Origin: Diospyros lotus
Taxonomy: Eukaryota > Streptophyta > Magnoliopsida > Ericales > Ebenaceae
NCBI RefSeq assembly: GCF_014633365.1
Contig: NC_068350.1
Coordinates: forward strand, 11,137,787-11,201,786
Reading direction: 5' to 3'
DNA length: 64,000 bases
Positions within the stretch are counted from its first letter, which is position 1. Every line of letters begins with the position of its first letter. This document shows positions 36,110-48,535 of the stretch, one piece after another. A model generated the notes under the pieces. It was not told where the DNA came from. It saw only the letters and a program-made list of their open reading frames with translations, and ran no database searches. The position numbers were made by a program, and so were the translations under genes.

Positions 36110-39100
36110 TGTTATAACAAGAAGCAAAGAGATTTTGTTAAGCAAGAAACGTAAACGATGAACTGGATGAGACTTCGTAAAGAAGTCAGCAAGCTGCAAT
36201 GATGAAAACACAAAGGGTAAGAAAATAGTGCCATGTTGTAGATAGTAGTGAATAAAATGACAATCAATTTCAATATGTTTTCAATTTCAATATATTTTCA
36301 TGCGCTCGTAGAACACAGAATTGTAAGAGATATAAATAGCACTTTTATTATCACAATATATAGGGGTTGGAGAGGAAAGAAGAACACCTATGTTTGCAAG
36401 GAATCAAAGCAACCAGACAATCTCAACAGTAGTGGATGCCATGGCACGATACTTTGTCTTAGTAGAAGAATGAGAAACAACAATATGTTTCTTACATTTT
36501 CAAGAAATAAGATAATCACCTAAAAATATACAAATGCTAGTAGTGGACTTACGATCTGTGGGGTTATTTGCCTAATCAACATCCGAGTATGCACCGAACT
36601 CTAAATGGGAGGTTGATGGAAACAAAAGATTCTAAAAGCAAGTACTGTAAAAATAGTGCAAAATACGAACAACAACTATCCATTGAACTGTAGTAAGAGC
36701 AGAAACAAACTGATTAATAATGTAGACAACATAAGCAATATCAGGACGTGTAATGGTGAGATAAACCAGACATCCAACAATAGTGCGATACAAAATGGGA
36801 TCTGTCAAGAGTACACCATTAGAAGGTGAATATCGAGCATTGGCCTCAAAAAGAGTGTCAACAATTTTTGTATCAGTAAGACGAGCACACTCAATAACAT
36901 CAATAGCATACTTAGACTGAGATAGAAGATAACCTTTAAGAGAAGAAGTAACTTCGATCCCCAAAAAAATAAGATAAAGGACCCAAGTCTTTCATTTCAA
37001 AACAACAATGTAATTTAGACTTCAAATCAGTAGTCCCATCACCATCATCATTGGTAATAATCATGTCATCAACATATAATAAAAATAAAATGCGATTGAT
37101 CGAAGTGTATCAAAAGAATATGGTAGAGTCTTGATGAATAGGTGTAAACCCAAGAAAGGCAACAACAGTGGAAAACCTTTCAAACCAGGCATGAGATGCT
37201 TGTTTGAGACCATAAAGTGTCTTTTTGAGTTTGCAAACATATCCAAGATGATGAGAAACACCAGGTGGAGAAACCATATAAACATCCTCTTGAAGATTCC
37301 TATTCAAGAAAACATTTTTAACATCCAACTGAGAAAGACTCCACTATCGAATAAATGCAACTGCAATAAGTGTACGAATAGTGGTCATCTTAGCAACATG
37401 AGCAAAGGTCTCCTCATAATCCAGACCATATTGTTTAGTAAACCCCTTTGCAACCAATTTAGCTTTGTAACATTCAATCGAACTATCAGATTTGGTTTTA
37501 ATCTTATAAACCCAAAGAAAACCAATAACATGTTTACTAGGAGACAACAGAACCAAGTCCCAAGTGTCTATCTTATGTAGAGCAGAAAGTTCATTAGTCA
37601 TATCATGTTGCCAAAGAGCATCTAGAATAGTTTCTTTATAGGGAGAGGGTTTAGAAAGTTTGTGAATAGAAGTTAAGAAACAATAAAAGGAATCCAAATA
37701 ACAAGGATAAGCAAAATTAGGTAATTGAGTGGACTTACAAATACATTGAGGATATCGAGGAGGAGGCGGAGGCAAATAAGGAGTAGTAGAAAGAGCAGAA
37801 ACAGGATCAACAATCTCAGGCGATGCTTGAGAGGCTATAGAAGAAGTGGGGACATCTTGAGCCGACGCATATGCACCTGTAGTGCATAAAGGACCAACAA
37901 TACATGGGGTATGAGAAAGAGAGCTATTAATATCATCGGAGAATAGATCAATACGAATAATGTCAGACTTTGTCACATCATGAGTATTATTAGAAATTGA
38001 GAAGAATGGGATATGTTCAAGAAACACAACATGGCAAGAAACATATAATTTTTAATTGATGGGATCAAAATAACGATAACCCTTTTGGCCTTCCCTATAA
38101 CCTAAAAAGACACAGATAGCAGAATGTGAAGTTAACTTACTACATTTTACTTTAGGACGAAGGAAAAAACAAGTATAACCAAAAACTCTCAATAAGGAAT
38201 AATCAGGAGGATGCCCAAACAATGTTTCAAAGGGAGACAAACTCGACGTGTGAGAAGATAGAATCTTATTAATTAAAGAAACAGTGGTGAGAATTGTTTC
38301 TTCCCAAAATTCTCTAGGAACGTTGGTAGACAAGAGAAGAGAACGAGCAATTTTTACAATGCGCTTATGCTTTCGTTCAACAACACCATTTTACTGTAGG
38401 GTTCCAGTACAAGAAGTGGTGAATTGTCCCATTAGAAGCAAGCAATGCAGAAAAATCAACAAATGTATACTCCCCACCTAAGTCACACCGAAAACACTTA
38501 ATTACAGTAGAATGTTGAGTTTTAACAAATGGTTTAAATGAATAATAAATAAGAAGAAAATCATTAAGTCGTTTCATAAGATAAACCTAACAATAGCTAC
38601 TATAATCATCAATAAAAGAGGCATAATATCTAGACCCTTCTGTTGTAGCAATATGAGTAGGTCCTCACACATCAGAATGAACAAGATCAAATGGTGCAAC
38701 TGAATGAGAAACGCTGTGACGAAAAGGTAAAGCAAAAAATTTAGTTAATTTACAACCATTACAATCATAAATGTCATGAGTTTGCAAATCACCCAAATGA
38801 CCCTTAAAAACTAAAAATTGTAAATGATTAGCAAAAACATGTCCAAGGTAAGAGTGCCACAAATAAAAACCAGAGAAAAAGGAATTCAAAGAGAAAGATG
38901 ACAAATCAACACCATAGGCTACAACATACGGTGGTCTCAAATTGTTCAAAACATATAGCCCTCATTGTCTACGGCCTATCCCAATCAACTTCTGAGATCA
39001 AGGATCCTATACACAACAAGCAGTAAGAAAATTGAACCAAGTAACTAGAATCACATAACTAACCAACAAAGATAAGATTCAAGGTAAGAGATGAAACACA

Positions 39101-39400
39101 ATAGACATTTGAAAGCTATAAATTATGTGTGTTAATAGAACCAACACCTACCAAAGGTAATGGGGTGCCATCGGCAGTCATAATTGACAGAGATGAGTTA
39201 GAGGGACACAAGGAATCAAAAGATGTTAAGTTAGATGACATGTGCTTGAAAACACCTGAGTCAAAGATCCATTAAGGAAGCAAACCTGAGGGATGTTAGG
39301 ATGACAAATCTGCATCAATAAAGGTTGACATAACATATGGTTGTGTGGCTAGGAACTTTTGAAACTACTATGCTAGATCAGTCAACAAGGGACCAGAGGA
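36110..39400 (-). pseudogene. copia D polyprotein (integrase, reverse transcriptase, RNase H) pseudogene
   Basis: Minus-strand blocks in order: pre-integrase and start of integrase (38949-38665, LWHSYLGHVFANHLQFLVF and GCKLTKFFALPFRHS); integrase core (38577-38377, with HFLYWNPTVKW); integrase C-terminal part (38333-38052, NKILSSHTSSLSPFETLFG, VFLGYREGQKGYRYFDP); reverse transcriptase (38027-37344, KAKLVAKGFTKQYGLDYEET; 37328-37110, DVKNVFLNRNLQEDVYM, CKLKKTLYGLKQASHAW); the YVDD catalytic box intact at 37065-37076; then 36964-36632 ([20 protein letters not shown]). RNase H relics follow down to about 36110. Many frameshifts and stops separate these blocks. Confidence 0.88.
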
Positions 39401-39439
39401 AGATGGTGCTCCACATATAGAAGAATCACAAGGTGGCAT

Positions 39440-42101
39440 TGTAAGAACCCACATTTTCGTGAGGTTGACACGTAATTTAAGCAAATTTAGAATACCGAAA
39501 AATTTGCTTGATAATAGTTATAAGTACCGAATCGACTGCAGGGAGTGTCTCAGAGTAAAATTGTCTAAGGAAGATTATATGGTCTCGATGAGCGGTCTGA
39601 AATAAGATTTATGGTATCGAAAGAAATCGGAACGGGAACAGTTTTCGGTAAAGCTAAAATGCAACTATCATTAAGGTTACAAAATCGAATTGTCGTAAAG
39701 GACTCTTGAAAAATCAATGGAACCCTAGGGGGGCTCCGATTTGGCATAAGGATCAACTTTTCAGTGGTTTTGGGATTAATCGATGGCCTGGTGAGGACAC
39801 TGGGGCGAAATCGTCTATATCGAGTAACTTTAAAGTTATTAATTTTGCGTTTTTGGTATTGAAATGTAAATTAATTTAATATTTAAAGATATAAATGTAA
39901 TTAGAGAATTACCTAAAGGGAATAGAAGTGAATTTTAAAATTTAAATGTGTAATGTTTTATTTTTATAGTATAATATGTAGTTATATAATTATATATATA
40001 TGTATGTGATGTGTGTGTGCTGTAAGCGTGGGATGACCCTTGCAATTTAACCATTCCCTGCAACTCGATGGTCTGAAATCTCCATGCTTTGCAACCGTGT
40101 GGCTAGCAATTGAGTAATCTTCACGCAAGATGTTATGGGCAGTGAGGTGAGGGAGCGATCGAGTGCCTATAAATAGAGGAAGCAAAATGGAGAAGGAAGC
40201 AAGCGAAGAGGGAATGGAAATGGAAGCCGTGGGGAGAGAGAACTTTGGCTGAGAGATGCGAGAGAGAGAACTTGGGCTAGGCAATCCGAGAGAAGCAAGG
40301 GAAAGCAAGAGAAAGAGAGAGCTGGAATGGAGATGGAGGCACGACCATGGCATCCCCGAAGCTACTGTTGCAATAGCCATGGCAGTACCACGGCGGGCGG
40401 AGGGCGACCAGTAAGTTCGGTGACGGCAGTCCGGCGAGGTTGAGGCAGTCGATGGAGGCCGGCGAGAGTGGTGGAAGTGGTTGGCGGAGGCTGGCTGTGC
40501 GCGTGGCCATGGTTGTCCGTGTGTTGGAATAGAAGCAGATGAGAGGAAGAAGAAGGGAAGAAGGAGAAAGGAGAAATGAGAAGAAGAAAAGAAAGAAAAG
40601 AAAAGAAAAGGAAGAAAAAAGAAAAAAAGAAAAAGGAAGAAGAAGCATGGATGTACGCGCATGGCAGGGCGGGAGGAGGAAGAAAAAGGTGGAGAAGAAG
40701 AGAAGAAATAAAAGAAAGAAAGAAAGGAAAAAGAAAAGAAAAGAAGGAAAAGAAAAAAAAGGAAAAGAAAAGGAAAAAATTAGAAAGAAATAGAAAAAAA
40801 TGCTAGAAAAATCCCAAAATAATTCTAAGAAATTTTTTGGGCCAAAGGAGTATTTCGAAGTCAGAAAATGGATCGGGCACGCGTTTTGAGGATATGACAC
40901 GCATATCGAGGAAGCTCGAGAGGCTAAATTAAGGTAAGTAAAATTTCTTAAAAAATTTCAAAAATTCAATAATATTATTTTATGAATTTTCGTAGTGAAA
41001 TATTTGAGAAAATATTTTAGAAATATTTAGTTTGGATTTATTGAGGAAAAATAGGAAGAAATAGAGAGAAAAGTAAAGAAAATGCAAGAAATTATGGAAA
41101 ATAGGTTTTAATACTTATTTAATCAAATATGGTGATTAGGATGCTTTGAGGTTAAAGTTGAAGTGACTTGTGCGAATTTTGAGGTTGGTATGCAAATCGA
41201 GGCAATGCATGAATTTTGAGACATGCGCAAATATCGAGATAGTCTGATAAGCTTGATAAAGTAGGTGGTACCTCCTAACTACATTTAGTTTTATGGAAAA
41301 ATGGTTGGTTGTAGGTGATTTATGTTTCAAACCTCGATCCTCGGGAATGCTTTTATCATATTGACATGCTCTGATATGTATCCATCACGTAGACTGCATA
41401 CATGACATGCTATGAAATGTATATGTACACGTTGATATCATTGATCACGAGCATTGTGGTTGTAAGGAATACGAATTGGCACTGCTGTTTTACCAAAAGT
41501 GCACCTATACACCCCGGCTTCGAAAGTGGTGGCCGCAAAAATAGTGAGTAGCATGAAGGGTGCAGTTGACCCTTACGATAAGTAAGACATTACATTCGTG
41601 CACAAAATATGTTTTCTGTACCCTTACTTAGATGATTTATCATTTAACTTCGGTTCTGCCTTTGGAATATTCAAACGTTTCAGATGGAGATTGTAGCAGA
41701 TACGAGGACGAATGAGGCATGAAATGGTACTTAGCAAGGTGCATGAAATATATGTTTTGTAGTCTATGTATTTAAGTTCTGCTACTTTGAAATCTGAACG
41801 TTTTAAAGATTGATAATGTATAATCTTATTTAGGGTTAATGTTGAGAACTCATAATTTGTATTAAGTTATGTTGAGAAATGATGATATAAGATCTGAATT
41901 TCGATTAATGTTAAGATATCAGGTTCGATCTTTGTTTCCGTATTTGATATGTATAATAATTCTCTTTTGAGATAAATGTATGGGAATTTTAGGACAGATT
42001 CGAGGAATGATGTGATTTAGGATTAGTTTGAAAAGAAAAAAAAAATTATTGTTCCAAAATTGTCCCAAGTTATAACGTCCCCGAAAAAGTGGGGCGTTAC
42101 A
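39440..42101 (+). mobile_element. Ty3-type solo LTR inserted in copia D (TSD GGCAT)
   Basis: It starts TGTAAGAACCC, ends GGGGCGTTACA, and is flanked by GGCAT on both sides (39435-39439 and 42102-42106). A TATA box, CCTATAAATAGAGG, lies near 40166, in plus orientation and so opposite to its host. There is no internal gag-pol, so this 2662-bp element is a solo LTR. Long purine-rich tracts at about 40540-40800 give spurious charged open frames that should not be read as genes. Confidence 0.88.
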
Positions 42102-42106
42102 GGCAT

Positions 42107-42965
42107 GATAGCTATTGTGTTAGCATTGCGACGATAAAATCACTATTGTGACTGTTGTTGGCTCTGTGAAGATTGTTGTTTCTTCAATAACCTAGGACAT
42201 TGAGACTTTCAATGTCTCTTTTGATGGCAAAAGCTACACTCATCTCTAGCAACTTGCACATAACCTTTATTTTGATTCTGCATAGATGATCAAGAAGGTA
42301 CAACCAATATTGAGGTGCTAAATAGAGGAAGAGATACCTTTCCTGCTAGAGATTTTAAATGTGTTTCCTCAACCACAAGTTTACTAATAACAAAATCAAC
42401 TAAGGTAAGTGGAGTGTGATGCAAGATAGAGCCTTGAAGTCCCTCAAAATCACTATGAAGTGTCATAAAAAACTAAACCAATCGCTACTCTTCTTTATAA
42501 GTAATATAGTCCTGACATGCTTTTAGTTTTGTTGATTCTATAAGCGCTAATTCATCCCAAATCAAAGTCATAGTAGCATAAAACTCTAAAATACTCATTC
42601 TTTTATTGTGAAGCCCGTATATCATTCTCCAACTGCTACAATTTTACAAAGTTATACTTAATGTATAACTTATGCATGTGATCTCAAACCTCCTTTATTT
42701 TTTCATACTTTGCCAAATGTGTATCAATAGACTGCTCAGAGTTGTGAATCCAAGTAATAATTTTTACATTGTTTAATTCCCAAGTATTTAACTTTGTCAC
42801 ATAATTATTAGCACTACTCTTAGGTTACACAACTGTTCCACTAACATATTTCCACAATTTTTTACCCTTAAGAAAATTCTTCATCACGGTACTCCAATAC
42901 GAATAATTCTTCCCATTTAACCTTATGCTAATAAATTGAAGTGAATCATCCATTTTAATTGTCAT
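42107..42965 (-). pseudogene. copia D gag pseudogene
   Basis: Gag starts at 42965 and reads MTIKMDDSLQFISIRLNGKN then YSYWSTVMKNFLKGKKLWKY, the typical N-terminal gag of a copia element. It continues with stops and shifts (WIHNSEQSIDTHLAKYEKIK) until the solo LTR. The stretch 42966-43799 is the untranslated leader. Confidence 0.85.
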
Positions 42966-43799
42966 GATAGAGTCAACAAGTAACAACACACAAACAACCA
43001 ATTCTACGCCTTGAACCACAACCAAAATAATTCACATAGTGCACCGAATTCAAATAATGCCAATATGAAGATAAAATAATCCTATATAATGCCAAACGAC
43101 CGATAAACAAAATTTCAATTGATAATGGATAAAAAAATATTGAATCTAGGCCAAATTTGGACCCAAAAAAAAAAATGGATCTGTCTGGCAAATCTGACGG
43201 GTTGAATCTAGTCAGATTTGGGTGAGATCTGGGTTTGAAGCTTAAAGCTTTTTCAATAATGATTGATGATGGCAGAAGCAACGGAAGAGGAATGAAGCTT
43301 GCAACAACAATCGGTAAGGCAATGAAGAATATCAGTGAAGGGGCAAACGGCGGAGGCCGAGCAAGAAACCAAAAGTGGCCGGCGAGGGGGAAGGAGGTGG
43401 TCAGATGATCTGCTGCAAGAGGAAGACAAATGACAGTCGAAGATGGTGATGCTCGCGACAGTGTCGGTTGGACGAGAGGGTGATCGACGGCGGCAGTTCG
43501 ACGCAAAAGGAGATGAAGAAGACGAGTCAAGAGAGGCGGAATTGGATCTAGTATCTGAGAGTCCCAAAGATGAGTCCGAATCGAGAGGGAGCAGAGGGCC
43601 AAACAGAAAGAAAACACAAAAGTAACCGGCGTCTAATGGCGGCAATGAATGTGGCTGTAGACGGAAGCAACAATAGTGGTGATGGTCAACGACTCTGAGG
43701 CAACGACGGCGTCAGATAGTGAAGGTAAGGGCATTGACAATGACAGGAGTCGAAGAAGATGTTAAAGATGATGCAAATCAGTTGCAAATCCAACGGTTG

Positions 43800-43937
43800 T
43801 GATCCAATGGCTGAAAAATCTAAACTCAAGTGATTTCAATGTGTAAACCAAATTCAGAGAAAAGAGGAAGGAAAGGAAGGAGAGCAAAGAGCCACAAAAG
43901 TTAGGGTTAAATTAGAACACAAAGAAAATATGTATAC
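43800..43937 (-). repeat. 5' LTR of copia D, first part
   Basis: It matches 35899-36030 and is interrupted at 43937 by the Mutator-like element. The LTR resumes at 45666. The 9-bp TATGTATAC at 43929-43937 is the duplicated target. Confidence 0.82.
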
Positions 43938-44513
43938 CGAAAATTATATTTGTAACCATAAATTTTGCTCTTCGCAACTAGTGTAAAGTAAAATATTAGA
44001 TTTTACTATTTATAACCACATTCATTATTTTCTACAATCATTTCTATTCCAAACATATTCTTCAAATACTATCCTCAAAAACAACAATTATAATTATAAC
44101 TTTTCAACGTACATTAAGTTATTTGTAATAATATTTTATTTTAGTATTTGTTATTAGATTTTATTTAATTTTATTTTATTTAATTTATGATAAAATATCA
44201 TAAATTTAATATAAATTTTAAAGAAATAAAAATAAACATAATTTTATTACGACTTGCATTTAACTCAAAAAAATTAAAATTAAAAAAACATTAATTCAAG
44301 AAAAAATAAATATAATATTAATCCAAAGATTTAGGACACGATGATTCAAAATAATTTATATACATTTGAAATAATTTATATATAAAATCATTATATATAT
44401 GTACATAGTTATAATATATATGTATATAATATATTATATACATATAATATATAATAGTATAAATATATTATATACATTTGGGGAGAATGGAATTCTCCCG
44501 ACCCTCAGGGTTC

Positions 44514-44768
44514 GGGAGAATTGCATTCTCCCGAATTCAATTAATATATGTTAATGTTAACATATGTTATATATTAACATTATATTAATTATATTTATTA
44601 TATTATATAACATTATATTAATTATATTTATATAACATTATATTAATTATATTTATATAATTATATTTATTATATTATATAACATAAATATAATTAATAT
44701 AATGTTAATATATAACATATGTTAACATTAACATATATTAATTGAATTCGGGAGAATTGCATTCTCTC
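44514..44768. repeat. large palindrome with ~85-bp arms
   Basis: The left arm (44514-44598) and right arm (44684-44768) are almost exact reverse complements, centred on AT-rich spacer repeats of ATTATATTAATTATATTTAT type. Each arm begins with the near-palindrome GGGAGAATTGCATTCTC. A cruciform or hairpin could form. Confidence 0.85.
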
Positions 44769-44899
44769 AAACCTCAGGGTTTAGGAGAATTACATTCTCC
44801 CGAATTTATAGTTTCGAGAAAAATGATTTTTCCCAAATTTATGATTTTGGGAGAATTGATTTTTCCCGAATCCATGAATTCAGGGTGCTTATCAAACCC

Positions 44900-45180
44900 T
44901 GAGATTCGGGGTTCCCCAAACACCTAGAATCCCAGGGTTCGGGGCATCCCTTAGCCCCCGAACCTCGGGGTTCGGAGGCATCCCCCAGCCCCGAACCCTA
45001 AGGTTCGGGGCATCTCCCACTGAACCTCAGGGTTCGAGGGCATCTCCTAGCCCCGAACCTTGGGTTTGGGGGCATCCCCAGCCCCCGAACCTCAGGGTTC
45101 GGGGCATCCTTTAGCCCCAACCCCGAACCCCGAGGTTCGAGACATCTCCCAATCCCCAAACCCCGGGGTTTGGGGTTTCA
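44900..45180. repeat. GC-rich minisatellite inside the Mutator-like element
   Basis: About eight imperfect copies of a unit of roughly 30-40 bp with core CCGAACCTCAGGGTTCGG followed by GGCATCCCCCAGCC. The core is itself an inverted repeat. Related single copies occur at about 44499-44516 and 44765-44780. It stands out in AT-rich surroundings. Confidence 0.85.
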
Positions 45181-45665
45181 AAGCGTATTTTTTATTTTTT
45201 AATTCATCCCTCGTGAATTTATATGTAAATTATGTGATTTAACTAGTGATAAATGTTGTAAATTGTGTTGTTTCTCGCTGGAATACGTAGATAATAGTGG
45301 ATAATAATCTTCCATCACTAATAGTAACTGATAGTGACTGCTAATAGTAACTAATAATTGGTTATGGCGAGAAGAATTGGCCTGAGCAATGTTTGGTGTT
45401 GAATAATAGTGGTTGTGTAATGTTTGGTGTTAAATAATAGTGATTGTGCGATGTTCAGTTATAGTTGTGGGTGAGTAAAATGGCTGTAGCAATCGTGGTC
45501 GAGAAAGTGAGTGAACGCGCTTGAAGAGTAATGATGGGTGGCTGAGCGTCAAAGATTTAAATGAAGGGCAAATATGAGTTTTCATCTCTGGGTATTTTAG
45601 GAATATTAAAATTAGGTTACGAAGAGTAAAAAGTATGGTTGCAAATAGAATTTCCCTATGTATAC

Positions 45666-45738
45666 AACCCTAACCAAAAGACTAAAAGACTAAAATACCC
45701 TTATTATAAAATACTAATTACGTTAACATACGCTAACA
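45666..45738 (-). repeat. 5' LTR of copia D, second part
   Basis: It continues the split LTR, with ACCAAAAGACTAAAA (partly duplicated) and the end ACGCTAACA as in the 3' LTR. Confidence 0.82.
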
Positions 45739-45889
45739 CTTTCAACTTCACAGGCTTATATATAGCTGCTGCAGTTGTTGCCTGTCTCTTGAATCAACTA
45801 GAAGATGCTGCTTTTTCGCGCCTAACCCACGAGGGGCAAGCTTGCTGCTGCTGACGTTCAGCTATCATCCTCCCTTTTCAGGGCTAGCA

Positions 45890-48535
45890 TTAGCAAGTTG
45901 TGTGAAAAGCCGTCTTGTATTGAGTGCTCAAGATGGGCAGGGAGTATGCATTTCCAAAACTCTTGGGAGCAATCCCTCCTAGCTTAGAGATTGGCGTGAA
46001 TTGATCTGAACGCTTTGTCAAGTCATCCACACAAAGCAGATCATCTATCCGCGCCATGATATTAGATGCGAGGCCCTCCAAAACTCTTGAGTAGCTCTCC
46101 AGAATGGATTTGCCAACATCCTAAAGAAGAGGGTACATGTCGCCATTAGGTGCAACTAAAAAGACATTGTTAGAGGAAACGAGGGACCCAAAACAATGAA
46201 TATTGTATCGCTTGAGGTAAATTATATGACACTGGTACAGAGCTAATTATGAAGAGAGTTGCCTATGCAGGAAATAAAAATAAACCTGATCAAGAGTTGG
46301 AATTGAAAATATTCTAATCATAACAGGCATATAGGAAAAGTTTTGAGAGGTAGATTAAGACCTCGTTGCACTGGATTTTGCTTGTGTCTAAGGTTGTCTG
46401 AGGGAGACCATGATACCGCTGCTTCAAGCAAAGCAAGAGGCTCTCGGCTCTTTCTGCAAGCAATTCTCTCTTCTCCACATCTGTTACCAGCTCTTTAACC
46501 ATCTCCCACGATGATTTTGAATTGGATCGGCTCATGCTATTTGGGGGTTTCGAATTAGTTCTTCTACGCCACAGGTAGATTGAGGCCTCTACTCTGTTGG
46601 CAATTTCTAGTGCTTGATGTTCAGAAGACAAATCGAGGCAGTCAAGCAGGCATTTGGGTGAAAATTGTTCTGAGGTAATATATCGGTAGATAAAATCACC
46701 GAGGCAGGATCTTCCATTCTGGTTGAAAGGCAAACAAAATCAATGAATAACAATGTCTCATTTGTTTCGATTTTAGTGTGGCCTGGCATTGAAGTATTGA
46801 TATACCTTTGGAAGAGTTTCCAAGTATGATTCAGGGACTTCCATCTCAGCTAAAACAACACCGTTTGTGGCCATGACAGCTTTTATTATTTGATTCATGC
46901 AATTGCGGCAATGCTGCAACTGTTTTCTTGACTTTTCGCTAAGGCCTTCAGGAGGAACTCGGGGCAATGGCAGCCACCATTTTTCGCCTTGGCATGGAAG
47001 GGGCCTCCGGAAGGAGGATGAACTGTCAGCTTCTGGGGTTAGGATACCTTGATCAACATACCAAAACTCTGTATTCGCAAAACTGTCTAATATTTCCTGC
47101 AAAAAGGGGATTTTGAACTCGGGATGACATGCCCAAACAGGGAACAATAATATACAGAAAGAGACGACAAAATGAGGAACGAGTGCCTGAAATCTTACGA
47201 GAAGCATGTTATCTAATTTGCGGAGGGCTGGAAGATTAGTGTAAAGATCTGATCTGGGTTGAGAAGTCATGACCTGAATCACGGTGCAAAAGATAAGGAT
47301 CAATACAAGTTTGATTAGATGTGAAAACATGTGTTGGCTAATCAAATCTGAATCCTCGTCCATTTAGTACTTGGGATCGAAAAGTTCAGCTTTGCGCTCT
47401 TTCAAATTTAGAAGACTAAATTGCACTAGTTCATCTTTTGATGAAAACTAACTTATGATATCCACTCATGCTGTGTTATATTTACCTCAAACTTACTTCC
47501 ATCAGGAAATGTCTGCCAAGACGGTTTTAACTCGACAATGTAATCAGCAATGGAAAGAAACCATCCCATTTCTCGTTGCCACATTGATTTCTTCTGAGGA
47601 GGTAGAGGTTCTAGTCTCCATAGTTGTCCAAACAATGAAGCTAAAAATTGGGCACAAAAAGTAGTAACCAAAATCAATGAAGGCTGGTGCAGCAATTGCA
47701 TGCCAATCATAAACAAATCCACATCAAGCCAGAGCAAATTAACCAAACAAAAACTTCATCTAACTGGGGGATAACATACCATATAGATTAGTAACTGCAT
47801 TTGAAATAGCCATTGCTGTGCAAACCCCGTTTCCACAACCGGACATATCTTCTCCAAGCAGCAATTTGGAAAACCTTTCCTTCATCAGCTTAATCTCTAA
47901 TTTACAACCCATTGAAAACATTGCGAAATTATCAGATCACAGGCATAAGCAGAGATACAGTCAACATCTACTACTTGCTAAAGGGAAAGAGAAATGATTC
48001 TAGTACCAGATGGCGATGGGCCTTGTTTCTCTAGTTTTCTATCATCCAAATGTGGTTTATCAGATTTTGGGACGGGCCAACCCATTGAAGAGAGCGAAGA
48101 TGAATCGTCAGAGCTGCTGTGACTGTGTTCTTCTTCTCCATTCACTGTTGTTTCTGATACCAATAAATCGGAGCTTGAATTGCTATCTCCACACTCCTCT
48201 CCAATCAAATCATTTGTCTCCTCCAGAACTCCACTTTCCTCAATTAAAGCCTCCATCACAGCGTCAAGAGACCAAGGAGAAGCACAGTAGAGAGAGTTGT
48301 TCACCACCATGCCATCGAATTGGACCCTTCTGAAACAAAACCCATTTGAAACTTTGGCTCTACAACACAGCCTGCTCGCTGATTTCGACACCCAGAAAGC
48401 TAAAAATGAAAATGGGCTTTGGGTATTACACCTTCTGAGCTTCAACAATGGACGGCACCAGAGCTTGAGCTGTGTTTGTTTGTTCTGTTGGATTGGGTCC
48501 CTTTCTTGTTTTGGGAGATAGAAAGCTGTATCCAT
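45890..48535 (-). CDS. RopGEF: Rop guanine nucleotide exchange factor (PRONE domain), seven exons, tail eroded
   Basis: The exons, in gene order, are 48535-48007, 47896-47780, 47640-47486, 47273-47199, 47096-46806, 46718-46362 and 46120-45890, all with GT/AG junctions and an open frame of 584 codons. The protein has a variable N-terminal region (residues 1-175, Ser- and acid-rich, [19 protein letters not shown]) and then the PRONE catalytic domain from about 176 ([19 protein letters not shown]) to about 545 (CVDDLTKRS). The domain includes [62 protein letters not shown] and SLGWR-type helix residues [15 protein letters not shown]. RopGEFs load plant Rop GTPases with GTP at the plasma membrane in polar growth and signalling. 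The layout is closest, from memory, to the RopGEF7 group. A start at 48310 (MVVNNSLY) would give 509 aa. The usual C-terminal tail is cut by a shift and stops. Confidence 0.92.

Larger units (their letters stand above)
43938..45656. mobile_element. Mutator-like element, non-autonomous (TSD TATGTATAC)
   Basis: It is flanked by the exact 9-bp duplication TATGTATAC (43929-43937 and 45657-45665). The terminal inverted repeats of about 40 bp match imperfectly: GAAAATTATATTTGTAACCA at the left against GGAAATTCTATTTGCAACCA as reverse complement of the right end, both continuing to CTCTTCGYAAC. No transposase is present. The interior is composed of a palindrome and a GC-rich minisatellite (listed separately). 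It splits the 5' LTR of copia element D and is therefore younger than that element. Confidence 0.9.
35899..45738 (-). mobile_element. copia-type LTR retrotransposon D, carrying two later insertions
   Basis: LTR-type direct repeats lie at 35899-36090 and at 43800-43937 plus 45666-45738, the second being split by a Mutator-like element. In minus orientation the order is leader, gag, (solo LTR insertion), pre-integrase, integrase, reverse transcriptase and RNase H relics, as in copia. A purine-rich stretch, TTTGAGGGATGA, adjoins the 36090 end. Removing the two insertions gives an element of about 5.5 kb. I could not find a matching 5-bp target duplication, so one edge may have been altered or the LTR may extend below 35899. 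Confidence 0.85.

Noticed and set aside
40277..40900. Long minus-strand frames rich in Phe, Ser and Leu and plus-strand Lys/Glu/Arg frames
   Set aside because: They come from a purine/pyrimidine tract inside the solo LTR; low complexity, not proteins.
43253..43645. 130- and 214-codon minus-strand frames rich in Ser and Pro
   Set aside because: They lie in the untranslated leader of copia element D; no recognisable domain.
48010..48333. Plus-strand frames opposite RopGEF exon 1
   Set aside because: Antisense to a well-supported coding exon.
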